Of a stretch of 5,344 nucleotides of DNA, positions 1-5,212 are shown one piece after another. A model generated the notes under the pieces. It was given only the letters and a program-made list of their open reading frames with translations, made no database searches and was not told the origin of the DNA. The position numbers and the translations under genes were made by a program. Numbering within the stretch: position 1 is the stretch's first letter; each line of letters opens with the position of its first letter. This DNA comes from Trichodesmium sp. MAG_R04 (lineage in GTDB: Bacteria > Cyanobacteriota > Cyanobacteriia > Cyanobacteriales > Microcoleaceae), in contig JAKQYG010000302.1 in the NCBI GenBank assembly GCA_023356515.1, positions 1 to 5,344 of the forward strand. Direction: 5' to 3'.

Positions 1-171
1 TGTCAGTTTTCCCAACGCGCCAACTTCTAACAATTCTCGACCATCTAATACTACTGGAACTTTTACCCTTATTGTATCTTTAGCTTGGGCAGGAAAGAGT
101 AGAAATACTGATAGTAAACTAATGCAAACTACAAGGGCAAATCTAAACTTATATTTCTGAAGTCTTGCCAT
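1..171 (-). CDS. Partial secreted/membrane protein, probable MscS-like channel N-terminus
   Basis: Only the first 57 codons are present; the frame is open to the left edge, so the gene is cut by the window. It starts at the ATG whose complement is 169-171, preceded by an AGGTAG Shine-Dalgarno-like stretch a few bases upstream. Residues 1-10 are basic (MARLQKYKFR), residues 11-27 are a hydrophobic segment, and PAQA ends at residue 30, giving a classical type I signal peptide cleaved before KDT. The mature start contains RVKVPVVLDGRELLEV followed by GALGKLT. A signal peptide followed by V-P-V-V-LDGR-x-L-x-V is how I remember the N-termini of cyanobacterial mechanosensitive-channel (MscS family) proteins, in which a periplasmic domain precedes the channel. 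The channel domain itself is outside the window, so the family call is an inference from a short stretch; the secreted nature is well supported. It is divergent from the lipoprotein gene at 328. Confidence 0.6.
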   Translation of the reverse strand, partial: MARLQKYKFRFALVVCISLLSVFLLFPAQAKDTIRVKVPVVLDGRELLEVGALGKLT

Positions 172-201
172 ATAACTACCTGTATAGAATTAATTTTATA
201 T

Positions 202-232
202 TTGAGGCAGATCGTATTAAAAACTGTATAAT
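202..232 (+). promoter_or_regulatory. Candidate sigma70 promoter upstream of the lipoprotein gene
   Basis: TATAAT is present at 227-232, preceded by TG at 225-226 (extended -10 style, but with no spacer base). The best -35 candidate is TTGAGG at 202-207, which leaves a long 19-base spacer. The -10 is perfect but the -35 and spacing are weak, and in DNA this AT-rich a TATAAT can occur by chance. If used, the transcript would cross the element-like patch at 246-327 before reaching the lipoprotein gene. Confidence 0.25.
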
Positions 233-245
233 ATTACCATATATT

Positions 246-327
246 TTGACATACTCCTGACCTTGTCCTTAGGCAACAATATGGGCCATAACCGCAGTTT
301 TGACAGAGGTGATGCCCTCCCCCTCTT
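246..327 (-). mobile_element. Probable IS200/IS605-type element remnant (tnpB tail and right end)
   Basis: On the minus strand an 18-codon frame (325 down to 272) reads EGEGITSVKTAVMAHIVA and ends at a TAA (271-269). It is followed by a small stem, CCT-aag-GAC/aag/GTC-AGG (273-256), and then GGAGTATGTCAA, which ends at 246. A short hairpin followed by GGAGTATGTCAA after a tnpB stop codon is a pattern I associate with right ends of IS200/IS605-family elements in cyanobacteria. The patch is clearly richer in G+C than the DNA on either side. The 3-base bulge in the stem and the absence of any further tnpB sequence suggest a decayed, truncated copy. The call rests on memory of the family, so it is moderate at best. 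Confidence 0.4.
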
Positions 328-1236
328 ATGAAGAAATTACTACTATATGTTCCTCTCTCAATTCTCTGTGGGTGTAGTAACTTTTATGCTACAGAAAATC
401 GATTATACTTACCTATCACATCACCCACTCCGACCTTTATTGAATGTCCAGAAAAACCAGTAATTCCTCTGGATAAAACAGAGACTAAATCTTTATCTTT
501 AACTGAAAATATTATCAAAATATCCGATAGTATTAACTCTGAAAAACATCTTAGATATAAATTTTATGCTAGAACAGGCAAAGATTTTAACTATAGAATT
601 ACAAGCAATGTTTGTATTTGGATATTTTCCCCAGATACAAAATTATTACAAAGGCGCGAATTAATTATATCTGCACAGAAAGATTCTCCCATTTCTGGAG
701 AACAAATGTTTATTGATTTACCTTTAACAGGAGAATATATTGTGCAAGTTTCCAGTCCCACTGAATTCGTGGAATTTAATCTCGAAATGAGTTTAAGTAC
801 TCTACCAATATCAGAATCTTCTATAGTTACTTCAGAAAACACAACATTAACTTCTCAGTCAATATCAAAACCAGAAAATACTGAAACCAAAAATTATGTT
901 GAAGAAGTAGTAAAAAATTATTATTCAAATTTGAATCAAGGTAAATATCAGCAAGCTTGGAGTCAACTATCAGCAAGTTTTCAGAATAATCAAAAACTAC
1001 ATCCAGATGGTTATAATTCCTACTATGATTGGTGGTCAGGAAGTAGTAATATTCTGATTCAAGATGTTCAAAAAATTAATATAAGTACAGATACAGCTAT
1101 AGTAAATGTGCAGGTAAAATATAAAAAAAAATCAGGAAGAAATTTTATTCAGTCTTTGACGTTATTTTTAGTATGGAATTCTGCAAATAAAAATTGGTTA
1201 ATAGATACCGTTACACTTAACGATTCAACAAGATGA
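328..1236 (+). CDS. Putative lipoprotein with PPC-like and NTF2-like domains
   Basis: The N-terminus MKKLLLYVPLSILCGC has a basic start, a hydrophobic core and a lipobox-like L-C-G-C, with Cys16 as the likely lipidated residue, so the protein is probably anchored on the outside of a membrane. Residues about 55-155 form a beta-rich segment with features of a bacterial pre-peptidase C-terminal (PPC-like) domain: HLRYKFYARTGKDFNYRI, then an IFSPDT turn, then LPLTGEYIVQVSS. Residues about 156-187 are a Ser/Thr-rich linker. Residues about 188-297 look like an NTF2-like domain (VVKNYYSNLNQGKYQQAW, then GYNSYYDWW, then beta strands ending NWLIDTV). I associate this fold and the Y-x-x-YxDWW pattern with extracellular tails of cyanobacterial Ser/Thr protein kinases, but no kinase domain is present here. 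The start is the first ATG giving a complete signal peptide. There is no well-placed Shine-Dalgarno; AGAGG at 305-309 is about 18 bases away. Codon use is AT-rich. Its function is unknown, with a binding or sensing role inferred. Confidence 0.82.
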   Translation: MKKLLLYVPLSILCGCSNFYATENRLYLPITSPTPTFIECPEKPVIPLDKTETKSLSLTENIIKISDSINSEKHLRYKFYARTGKDFNYRITSNVCIWIFSPDTKLLQRRELIISAQKDSPISGEQMFIDLPLTGEYIVQVSSPTEFVEFNLEMSLSTLPISESSIVTSENTTLTSQSISKPENTETKNYVEEVVKNYYSNLNQGKYQQAWSQLSASFQNNQKLHPDGYNSYYDWWSGSSNILIQDVQKINISTDTAIVNVQVKYKKKSGRNFIQSLTLFLVWNSANKNWLIDTVTLNDSTR

Positions 1237-1315
1237 CTTAAAAATGGCTTTAAAAGAACAATATTGGCGAGAAAGTGGTTATTGGATAATTGATTAGGGA
1301 TACATACAATAGTAA

Positions 1316-1798
1316 TCCTATTTTATTTGTGCCCAAAATCTTACCGCTTTTTGGCATGGAGATTTGGGGCAATGGTCAATGCTCTTGTTAACAGTAAAAC
1401 TCATCGAGACCTAGACGCAAATAGTCCCCTACTGCCAATACACTATGTTCATACTGCAGTCGGGGGCTTTTCAGAATAAACCTTATCAAGTTTATTATCT
1501 CAACCCCACTATAGAAACCTTAGCAACAGCAGCGATCATACGCCGGGATATCAATGAAGCGACTGCTAATGCTTCTGATAAATTTGTAGATTTCTTGATT
1601 CAACTAGAACAACAGAAAGTATTTGTGCAATATGATTTTCGTCCCACCTCTGGTAATATTGATTTGCTCTCAGTTGTCAATAGTCCTTGGAATCAGAATA
1701 TTCCTGGCGCTCAGGTTAATCCGCAAATTTCTGCTTTAGCTGCACCACCACTATCTGTTTTGGGAGAAATTAAAAGGTTGTGGCAAAGGGTTCAGTAA
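1316..1798 (+). pseudogene. Decayed C-terminal part of a probable substrate-binding protein
   Basis: The longest intact piece starts at the ATG at 1445 and reads 117 aa to the TAA ending at 1798, with no Shine-Dalgarno in front of that ATG. The same frame continues upstream through a TAG at 1412-1414, with protein-like sequence before it (NLTAFWHGDLGQWS then LLLTVKLIE), and is closed by a TAA at 1313-1315. A second frame (1372-1479) also reads like protein across the stop (DLDANSPLLPIHYVHTAVGG), so frameshifts are possible too. The 117-aa part contains KPYQVYYLNPT, LATAAIIRRDI, a FVDFLIQLEQQKVFVQYDFRP segment, and PWNQNIPGAQVNP, ending EIKRLWQRVQ. The Q-K-V-F-V-x-Y-x-F-R-P element resembles the C-terminal lobe of cyanobacterial periplasmic substrate-binding-like proteins (extracellular solute-binding type). 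The N-terminal lobe and signal peptide are missing. The family call is moderate; the broken state is well supported. Confidence 0.62.
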
Positions 1799-1849
1799 AA
1801 TAATAAATCAAAAGTAAGAAGAAAATTATAGTGGTCATAGAAGTTAACA

Positions 1850-1881
1850 ATATAATTAATCTTACTGACAATTGATTATAT
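1850..1881. repeat. AT-only inverted repeat (hairpin) after the pseudogene
   Basis: ATATAATTAAT (1850-1860) and ATTGATTATAT (1871-1881) form an 11-bp stem with one T-G wobble around a 10-base loop. It lies about 50 bases past the pseudogene stop and on the downstream side of the convergent 71-aa gene. No T-run follows on either strand, so it is not a convincing intrinsic terminator. In DNA this AT-rich it could be chance. Confidence 0.3.
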
Positions 1882-1985
1882 CTAACATCACACCTATCAC
1901 CTATTTATACTACCTAAATATTTGCCATTAATAATTAAAGATAAGCTTATAGTTAACAGCTGATATTTATTTAACTTTCTTGTGT

Positions 1986-2201
1986 TTAATAAGAAGTTAC
2001 AAAAGTAGTCAACCAAGTTCCCGGAGCAAAAGCCATATTAATTTTTGCTCCTTTATCTGTATCCTGCAAGAATAATAGAACACCATCTTTTATCTGTGCT
2101 TCATCTGCTTGAACATATTGTTCTTCATTTTCGGCTATATCTTTAGTTACCCGAACATACCAATAGTAACGACCATAATTAATCGGTTCATTATTACTCA
2201 C
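1986..2201 (-). CDS. Small conserved-looking protein of unknown function (71 aa)
   Basis: The product is 71 aa with no signal peptide or membrane segment. It has an aromatic N-terminal strand (YGRYYWYVRVTKD), an acidic middle (AENEEQYVQADEAQ), and two further beta-like stretches (DGVLLFLQD; INMAFAPGTWLTTFVTSY), so a small beta-rich cytoplasmic domain is likely. The start is a GTG (complement of 2199-2201). It is favoured by a good AGGAG Shine-Dalgarno (complement of 2212-2216) ten bases away and by a near-consensus promoter just upstream at 2241-2269. The promoter, ribosome-binding site and complete frame together make this a real gene despite its size. I vaguely recognise the pattern Y-x-W-Y-V-R-V-x-K-D-I from short cyanobacterial hypothetical proteins, but no function is known to me. 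It follows the pentapeptide gene on the same strand but has its own promoter, so it is probably transcribed alone. Confidence 0.75.
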   Translation of the reverse strand: MSNNEPINYGRYYWYVRVTKDIAENEEQYVQADEAQIKDGVLLFLQDTDKGAKINMAFAPGTWLTTFVTSY

Positions 2202-2211
2202 TTAAATTTTA

Positions 2212-2216
2212 CTCCT
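2212..2216 (-). promoter_or_regulatory. Ribosome-binding site of the 71-aa gene
   Basis: AGGAG on the minus strand sits ten bases before the GTG at 2201. It decides the GTG start, since no ATG in this frame lies at the right distance. It is the clearest Shine-Dalgarno in the window; most other genes here have weak or none. Confidence 0.65.
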
Positions 2217-2240
2217 AATTAACTATACCAGAATTGCTGG

Positions 2241-2269
2241 ATTGTAAGTCTCTATGGTGATTTTGTCAA
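2241..2269 (-). promoter_or_regulatory. Near-consensus sigma70 promoter of the 71-aa gene
   Basis: On the minus strand, TTGACA (2269-2264, perfect -35) is followed by exactly 17 bases and then TACAAT (2246-2241, 5 of 6 matches to the -10). Transcription would begin near 2234, giving a leader of about 33 bases that includes the AGGAG and ends at the GTG start. This is the best promoter in the window and implies steady expression by the housekeeping sigma factor. Confidence 0.7.
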
Positions 2270-2285
2270 GCTAAACTTAAAAAAC

Positions 2286-2295
2286 CATAATTATG
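2286..2295 (-). terminator. Weak possible terminator after the pentapeptide gene
   Basis: CATAATTATG is a perfect 10-base palindrome (extendable by a wobble pair and an A-T pair) followed on the minus strand by G and a run of six T (2284-2279). The stem is only about five pairs around an AATT loop and mostly A-T, so termination would be weak. Its place, about 80 bases past the pentapeptide stop and just before the promoter of the next gene, fits. Confidence 0.25.
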
Positions 2296-2371
2296 ATAAA
2301 AAATTAATACAAAATTACCTATTTTTTAGTGACATTAAAAAGTTGAAAAATCAAAAGGAATATTCAATAAT

Positions 2372-2926
2372 TTATTCATCAAAAATAGCATTAGTTAAAT
2401 CTGCATTATCAAAAGATGTTTTTGATAACTTCTCCAACTCAAAAACAACTTGAAAAAACAAAATTACAGCCAATCCTAAAATCACTCCTGAACCCAAAAA
2501 TAATAACAATCCTTTGACTTGATTTCCTACAAAAAAATAGACAATACCACTAGAGCCAATAACAGCAGCAACTCCAGCTAAAACAGCAGCAATAATTTCA
2601 CTCTTAGTATTCGTAATAGCAATGGCTACAGCCCCTGTTCCAATCAAAGCAGCAACCCCTGTCATTTCACCAGCAATAAAACTAGCAAAAGCACTAGCAA
2701 GAGTAACAGCGATCGCTGCTCCAGCACAACGGGTAATCAAATTCCAAATTTTGCTCCTACTTTGCCCAATTCTCGCACCTCGAAAATTGCTCCCTATGAG
2801 GATAGCATCCTGAAAATTGCAACCTCTCAAGTCAGAACCGTTAAAATTAGCTCCTGTCAAGTCTTGGCCTTGAAAATCACGATGTCGTAGGTCTTGGTTA
2901 GAAAAATTTAAAGGAAGTTGATTCAT
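2372..2926 (-). CDS. Pentapeptide-repeat membrane protein
   Basis: The 184-aa product begins with an unbroken run of pentapeptide repeats whose central Leu/Phe residues fall exactly every five positions: F8, L13, F18, L23, F28, L33, F38, L43, F48 and I53. Typical units are DLTGA, NFNGS and NFRGA. A basic patch (QSRSK, 55-59) then leads into about four hydrophobic segments rich in Ala, Gly, Val and Ile (roughly 64-86, 88-105, 111-134, 139-162). After these the five-residue period resumes (F172, L177, F182) and the protein stops at NAIFDE. Such repeats fold as a right-handed square beta helix, and pentapeptide proteins with an inserted membrane region occur in filamentous cyanobacteria. Related proteins, as I remember them, carry many more repeats after the membrane part, so this one may be C-terminally shortened; no further repeats are readable downstream. 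The start is an ATG without a clear Shine-Dalgarno. Its biochemical role is unknown. A HIP1 site encodes A71-I72-A73. Confidence 0.87.
   Translation of the reverse strand: MNQLPLNFSNQDLRHRDFQGQDLTGANFNGSDLRGCNFQDAILIGSNFRGARIGQSRSKIWNLITRCAGAAIAVTLASAFASFIAGEMTGVAALIGTGAVAIAITNTKSEIIAAVLAGVAAVIGSSGIVYFFVGNQVKGLLLFLGSGVILGLAVILFFQVVFELEKLSKTSFDNADLTNAIFDE
2709..2716. repeat. HIP1 octamer GCGATCGC (copy 1)
   Basis: This is the highly iterated palindrome typical of many cyanobacterial genomes. It lies in the first membrane segment of the pentapeptide protein. Confidence 0.85.
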
Positions 2927-3150
2927 GGTATTTTATCAGTAAGAAACAATTAAAAAGTAGAGTAGGTAAAGATTGAGTTCTTAATTTCGAGTCTAGAATT
3001 ATATTATCGATATTTATCAATCCTTTGTTTTATCCTATTACTCGCTCCCAGATTGTAAAACAAATTGTTTAAATATTCTGATTTCTATGCATTAATTTTA
3101 TATTTAGGTCACACTTCAGTTATTAGGTAATTAACAGAAAGGGAAATAGG

Positions 3151-3180
3151 AAAAAGAGTTAATTAACTTTACTTAACTCT
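3151..3180 (-). terminator. Probable intrinsic terminator of the GTPase operon
   Basis: AGAGTTAA and TTAACTCT form a perfect 8-bp stem around a 10-base loop (3155-3180). On the minus strand the stem is followed directly by a T-run covering 3155-3151. The site lies about 85 bases after the stop of the second GTPase gene, in the expected orientation. The stem has only two G-C pairs, so strength is uncertain. Confidence 0.45.
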
Positions 3181-3233
3181 CTGTAAAAAGTGCTGTAAAT
3201 ACTGAGTAGCTAGATTTATCTAAAATATCGCCT

Positions 3234-3254
3234 AACTTTTAACTTTTGCCTTTC
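3234..3254. repeat. Heptanucleotide tandem repeat (STRR-like) after the second GTPase gene
   Basis: Three consecutive 7-mers read AACTTTT, AACTTTT and GCCTTTC. Tandem heptamers of this type are the short tandemly repeated repetitive sequences of heterocyst-forming cyanobacteria. The same 7-mer occurs after the partner gene at 4185-4213. Confidence 0.45.
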
Positions 3255-3265
3255 ATGAAGTAATA

Positions 3266-4171
3266 TTAATCTTGCTCTAAATGTAAATTACGCTTACCTG
3301 TACAGATCCAATATATAGGAGAAACTAAACCAAAAGGTCGCCATTTTTTCGAGCTTACTAATACAGATGCTACCCCGCCGCGATCGCGATAAATTTGCTC
3401 AGAATTTGGTTTAAAATATTTATTTTGATTTCTTGTCACACCAAAAGCAGAAGTTGTAAAATATTCCACATTTCCCATTCCCAAATTTTGCCAAGATTCT
3501 AATCTTTTAAAAATAGTAGGAAACCTGGCTTCTGTCAAAAATTTTGCTCTGTGTCTATTGCCCCATAAATCTGCTAATTCACACTTAGTTAATACTAGAG
3601 CAATTCGCCATTTTTGACTAAAAATATTCCCACTTGCTAATGCTACTAAAAGTTGATCAAGCCCTCTAGCATATTCTAAGTCTTTGCGATGAGTTGTACC
3701 GTCAATCATTAACATAATTCCTGTGGCTAGAAAACAATCATTTAAGTAATCTCGGAGTAACTGACTATTTGTTTCTTGAAGTACATCACTAAAAAATTCT
3801 CCAGAATAATCTTTGCAGCTAATATCTAAGTTTAAAACAGTTTTTGAAAAACTTGAATTATCTGTTTTTTTTAGAACAATTCTTAAACTATAATCCTTAA
3901 TTTCTAGCACATCACTTGCTAAACGAGTTGGTTCGATTTGTAACCCTTTTTCTATCAAATCCTGGGCTTGCCTAATTAAAGATTCTCCGTCTTTATTTAC
4001 TGGAGTAACTAACTCAACTGAACTCGAAATATCCGCATTTGGCCACCTAGCCAAAGCAGCCATATAAGTTGTTTTTCCAGCAGCGCGATCGCCTATTAAT
4101 CGTAAAACTCCAGAATTATTTTCAACTTTTAAATTCTGATTACTTCTCGGCTTGAATATAGATTTTAACAT
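3266..4171 (-). CDS. P-loop GTPase-like protein, second gene of the tandem pair
   Basis: The 301-aa product has a basic 20-residue N-terminal extension, then a Walker A motif GDRAAGKT (27-34) followed by TYMAALARWP. An EPT motif lies at 80-82. Switch II / G3 is DYSGE (121-125), preceded by a hydrophobic strand. The G4 position reads TKCE (195-198) with Glu where canonical GTPases have Asp, followed by LWGNR. A G5-like TSAFGV (240-245) and a C-terminal signature W-R-P-F-G-L-V-S-P-I-Y-W (277-288) complete the domain. No signal peptide or convincing membrane helix is seen, so it is cytosolic or peripheral. It is a paralogue of the product of 4205-5020, which lies 33 bases upstream on the same strand, so the two are surely cotranscribed. 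There is no Shine-Dalgarno, so coupling to the upstream gene is likely. It resembles double-GTPase-type proteins of bacterial GTPase-associated systems; that is an inference, and the substrate could also be another nucleotide. Confidence 0.8.
   Translation of the reverse strand: MLKSIFKPRSNQNLKVENNSGVLRLIGDRAAGKTTYMAALARWPNADISSSVELVTPVNKDGESLIRQAQDLIEKGLQIEPTRLASDVLEIKDYSLRIVLKKTDNSSFSKTVLNLDISCKDYSGEFFSDVLQETNSQLLRDYLNDCFLATGIMLMIDGTTHRKDLEYARGLDQLLVALASGNIFSQKWRIALVLTKCELADLWGNRHRAKFLTEARFPTIFKRLESWQNLGMGNVEYFTTSAFGVTRNQNKYFKPNSEQIYRDRGGVASVLVSSKKWRPFGLVSPIYWICTGKRNLHLEQD
3380..3387. repeat. HIP1 octamer GCGATCGC (copy 2)
   Basis: This copy encodes R262-D263-R264 (CGC GAT CGC) near the C-terminus of the second GTPase. 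Confidence 0.85.
4085..4092. repeat. HIP1 octamer GCGATCGC (copy 3) inside the Walker A codons
   Basis: The octamer overlaps codons G27-D28-R29 (GGC GAT CGC), the first residues of the Walker A loop of the second GTPase. Confidence 0.85.
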
Positions 4172-4184
4172 TCTAATAATTAAT

Positions 4185-4213
4185 AACTTTTAAATGGATG
4201 ACTTTTAACTTTT
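4185..4213. repeat. Heptanucleotide repeats across the end of the first GTPase gene
   Basis: AACTTTT occurs at 4185-4191, then GACTTTT at 4200-4206 and AACTTTT at 4207-4213 in direct tandem. The tandem pair runs over the stop codon (4205-4207) of the first GTPase gene, so it encodes the last residues of that protein as well as the junction. Confidence 0.4.
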
Positions 4214-5020
4214 AATGTACCGACCTTTACTTAACCAGTACAAAGGAGAAATAATTCCATAAGGTTTCCATTTCAAAGGTTCCCGTAAAATTGAGTGGGA
4301 ACTGCTTAATTCATCTGTACGATTTGGGCGGGGGTCATTTCGATGCAAAACACCAAAAGTAGATATAGCATAAAACTGTAAATTTTGTTGAGGAATACGC
4401 TTTTTTAAAATATTTGTTGTTCTTGGTAAATGAACTTTAAATATATCTAATTCTGGGTCAAGACGACCAGGCCATATTTCTCCTCTTTCACATTTACTCA
4501 TTGCTATAGCTAGGCGTAAATCTTGAGTGCGATCTCTTTCATCTATTAAGTCAATAAATTTTTCTATTACATTACTATAAAATATGTCATTTTCTGCTTT
4601 CCATTTATGAAGTAAAATTAGACAACCAAGGTTATCTTTAATCATACATTCATCAAAAAATTCTTGATGTAAAGTATTAGAAATTCCACTTTGTAATTCA
4701 TTAAAAATTTCCCCTGGGTAATCTCGGACTACCAGGTTAATTTCTTCTGGTTTTCGTTGCCACCAATGTTTGATTTCTATGTGAAAAGAATATAAGGGTA
4801 AATCGTAGAAACTTTGAATTTTAATTCCATCAATAACGGTGGGCTCTAAAGAGGCACCATTCAAAATAATATTTTCAGCTTTACTAGCTAAATTTTTAGC
4901 ATCATTAGTAATAGCTGTAATTTGAAAATTAGGATTAGTTTTTTCCGGCCAATAAGCTAATCCTGCTAGATAAGTTGTTTTGCCTGCGCCAGTAGGTCCA
5001 ATAATACAAATATTCCCCAT
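4205..5020 (-). CDS. P-loop GTPase-like protein, first gene of the tandem pair
   Basis: The 271-aa product starts almost directly with a beta strand and Walker A motif GPTGAGKT (8-15), followed by TYLAGLAYWP. An EPT motif (59-61) precedes a long strand region. Switch II / G3 is DYPGE (100-104). The G4 position is SKCE (175-178), again with Glu in place of Asp, followed by RGEIWPGR. A G5-like STFGV lies at 220-224, and the C-terminus carries W-K-P-Y-G-I-I-S-P-L-Y-W (251-262). The length and motif order match its paralogue at 3266-4171 throughout, indicating an old duplication. The start is the ATG complementary to 5018-5020; only a weak AGAG lies upstream. A NTP-driven switch acting in the cytosol, perhaps as a heterodimer with its neighbour, is the natural inference. 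The closest known group I can name is the double-GTPase family of GTPase-associated systems; this is not verified. The pathway is unknown. Confidence 0.82.
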   Translation of the reverse strand: MGNICIIGPTGAGKTTYLAGLAYWPEKTNPNFQITAITNDAKNLASKAENIILNGASLEPTVIDGIKIQSFYDLPLYSFHIEIKHWWQRKPEEINLVVRDYPGEIFNELQSGISNTLHQEFFDECMIKDNLGCLILLHKWKAENDIFYSNVIEKFIDLIDERDRTQDLRLAIAMSKCERGEIWPGRLDPELDIFKVHLPRTTNILKKRIPQQNLQFYAISTFGVLHRNDPRPNRTDELSSSHSILREPLKWKPYGIISPLYWLSKGRYIKS

Positions 5021-5093
5021 TATTGTTTGATTAAATCTCTAAATTTTTAGGTATTTAAACTATACAGTGCTACAGGGTTTAGGTACACTAATG

Positions 5094-5152
5094 CGGGCAA
5101 GATTACTCGCACTACATGATTTTCACTGTTTACCCTTTATATCATTTGCCCG
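5094..5152. repeat. Inverted repeat CGGGCAA / TTGCCCG in the operon leader
   Basis: Two perfect 7-base arms at 5094-5100 and 5146-5152 are separated by 45 bases. They stand out because they are GC-rich in AT-rich DNA. They lie 70-130 bases before the first GTPase gene, so they could be a pair of operator half-sites or the base of a leader RNA structure. No partner motif confirms either. Confidence 0.35.
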
Positions 5153-5212
5153 AAATCTGCTGTGAGACTATAAGTTTAGTTAAGTATGATTTTGAACCCA
5201 ATAACAACAATA

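Larger units (their letters stand above)
2927..3265. other. Intergenic region between the GTPase operon and the pentapeptide gene
   Basis: These 339 bases are very AT-rich and hold no convincing gene on either strand. From right to left they contain heptanucleotide repeats just after the GTPase stop (3234-3254), a probable terminator (3151-3180) and a short palindrome AAACAA-A-TTGTTT (3058-3070) that might be a protein-binding site or chance. The upstream leader of the pentapeptide gene occupies the left part. TATAAT reads on the minus strand at 3003-2998, with no well-spaced -35, so I do not call a promoter. Confidence 0.5.

Noticed and set aside
312..377. 22-codon frame starting at ATG 312 behind GAGG
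   Set aside because: It overlaps the lipoprotein start out of frame, has no protein-like character and falls in the probable element remnant.
591..842. 83-codon open frame on the minus strand
   Set aside because: It lies fully inside the lipoprotein gene on the opposite strand and has no ribosome-binding site or domain-like sequence.
1244..1297. Short frame MALKEQYWRESGYWIID after the lipoprotein stop
   Set aside because: At 17 residues with no Shine-Dalgarno it is too short to support. It could be a fragment of a decayed gene, but nothing ties it to a family.
1951..1976. AGTTAA/TTAACT inverted repeat downstream of the 71-aa gene
   Set aside because: The arms are six A-T-rich bases with a 14-base loop and no T-run on the minus strand, so it is not a supportable terminator.
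2323..2341. TTTTTA/TAAAAA inverted repeat after the pentapeptide gene
   Set aside because: It is a six-pair A-T-only stem in AT-rich DNA and is not distinguishable from chance.
2622..2813. 63-codon open frame on the plus strand
   Set aside because: It is antisense to the Ala/Val-rich membrane part of the pentapeptide gene; its Ala/Pro-rich composition is a shadow of that codon use.
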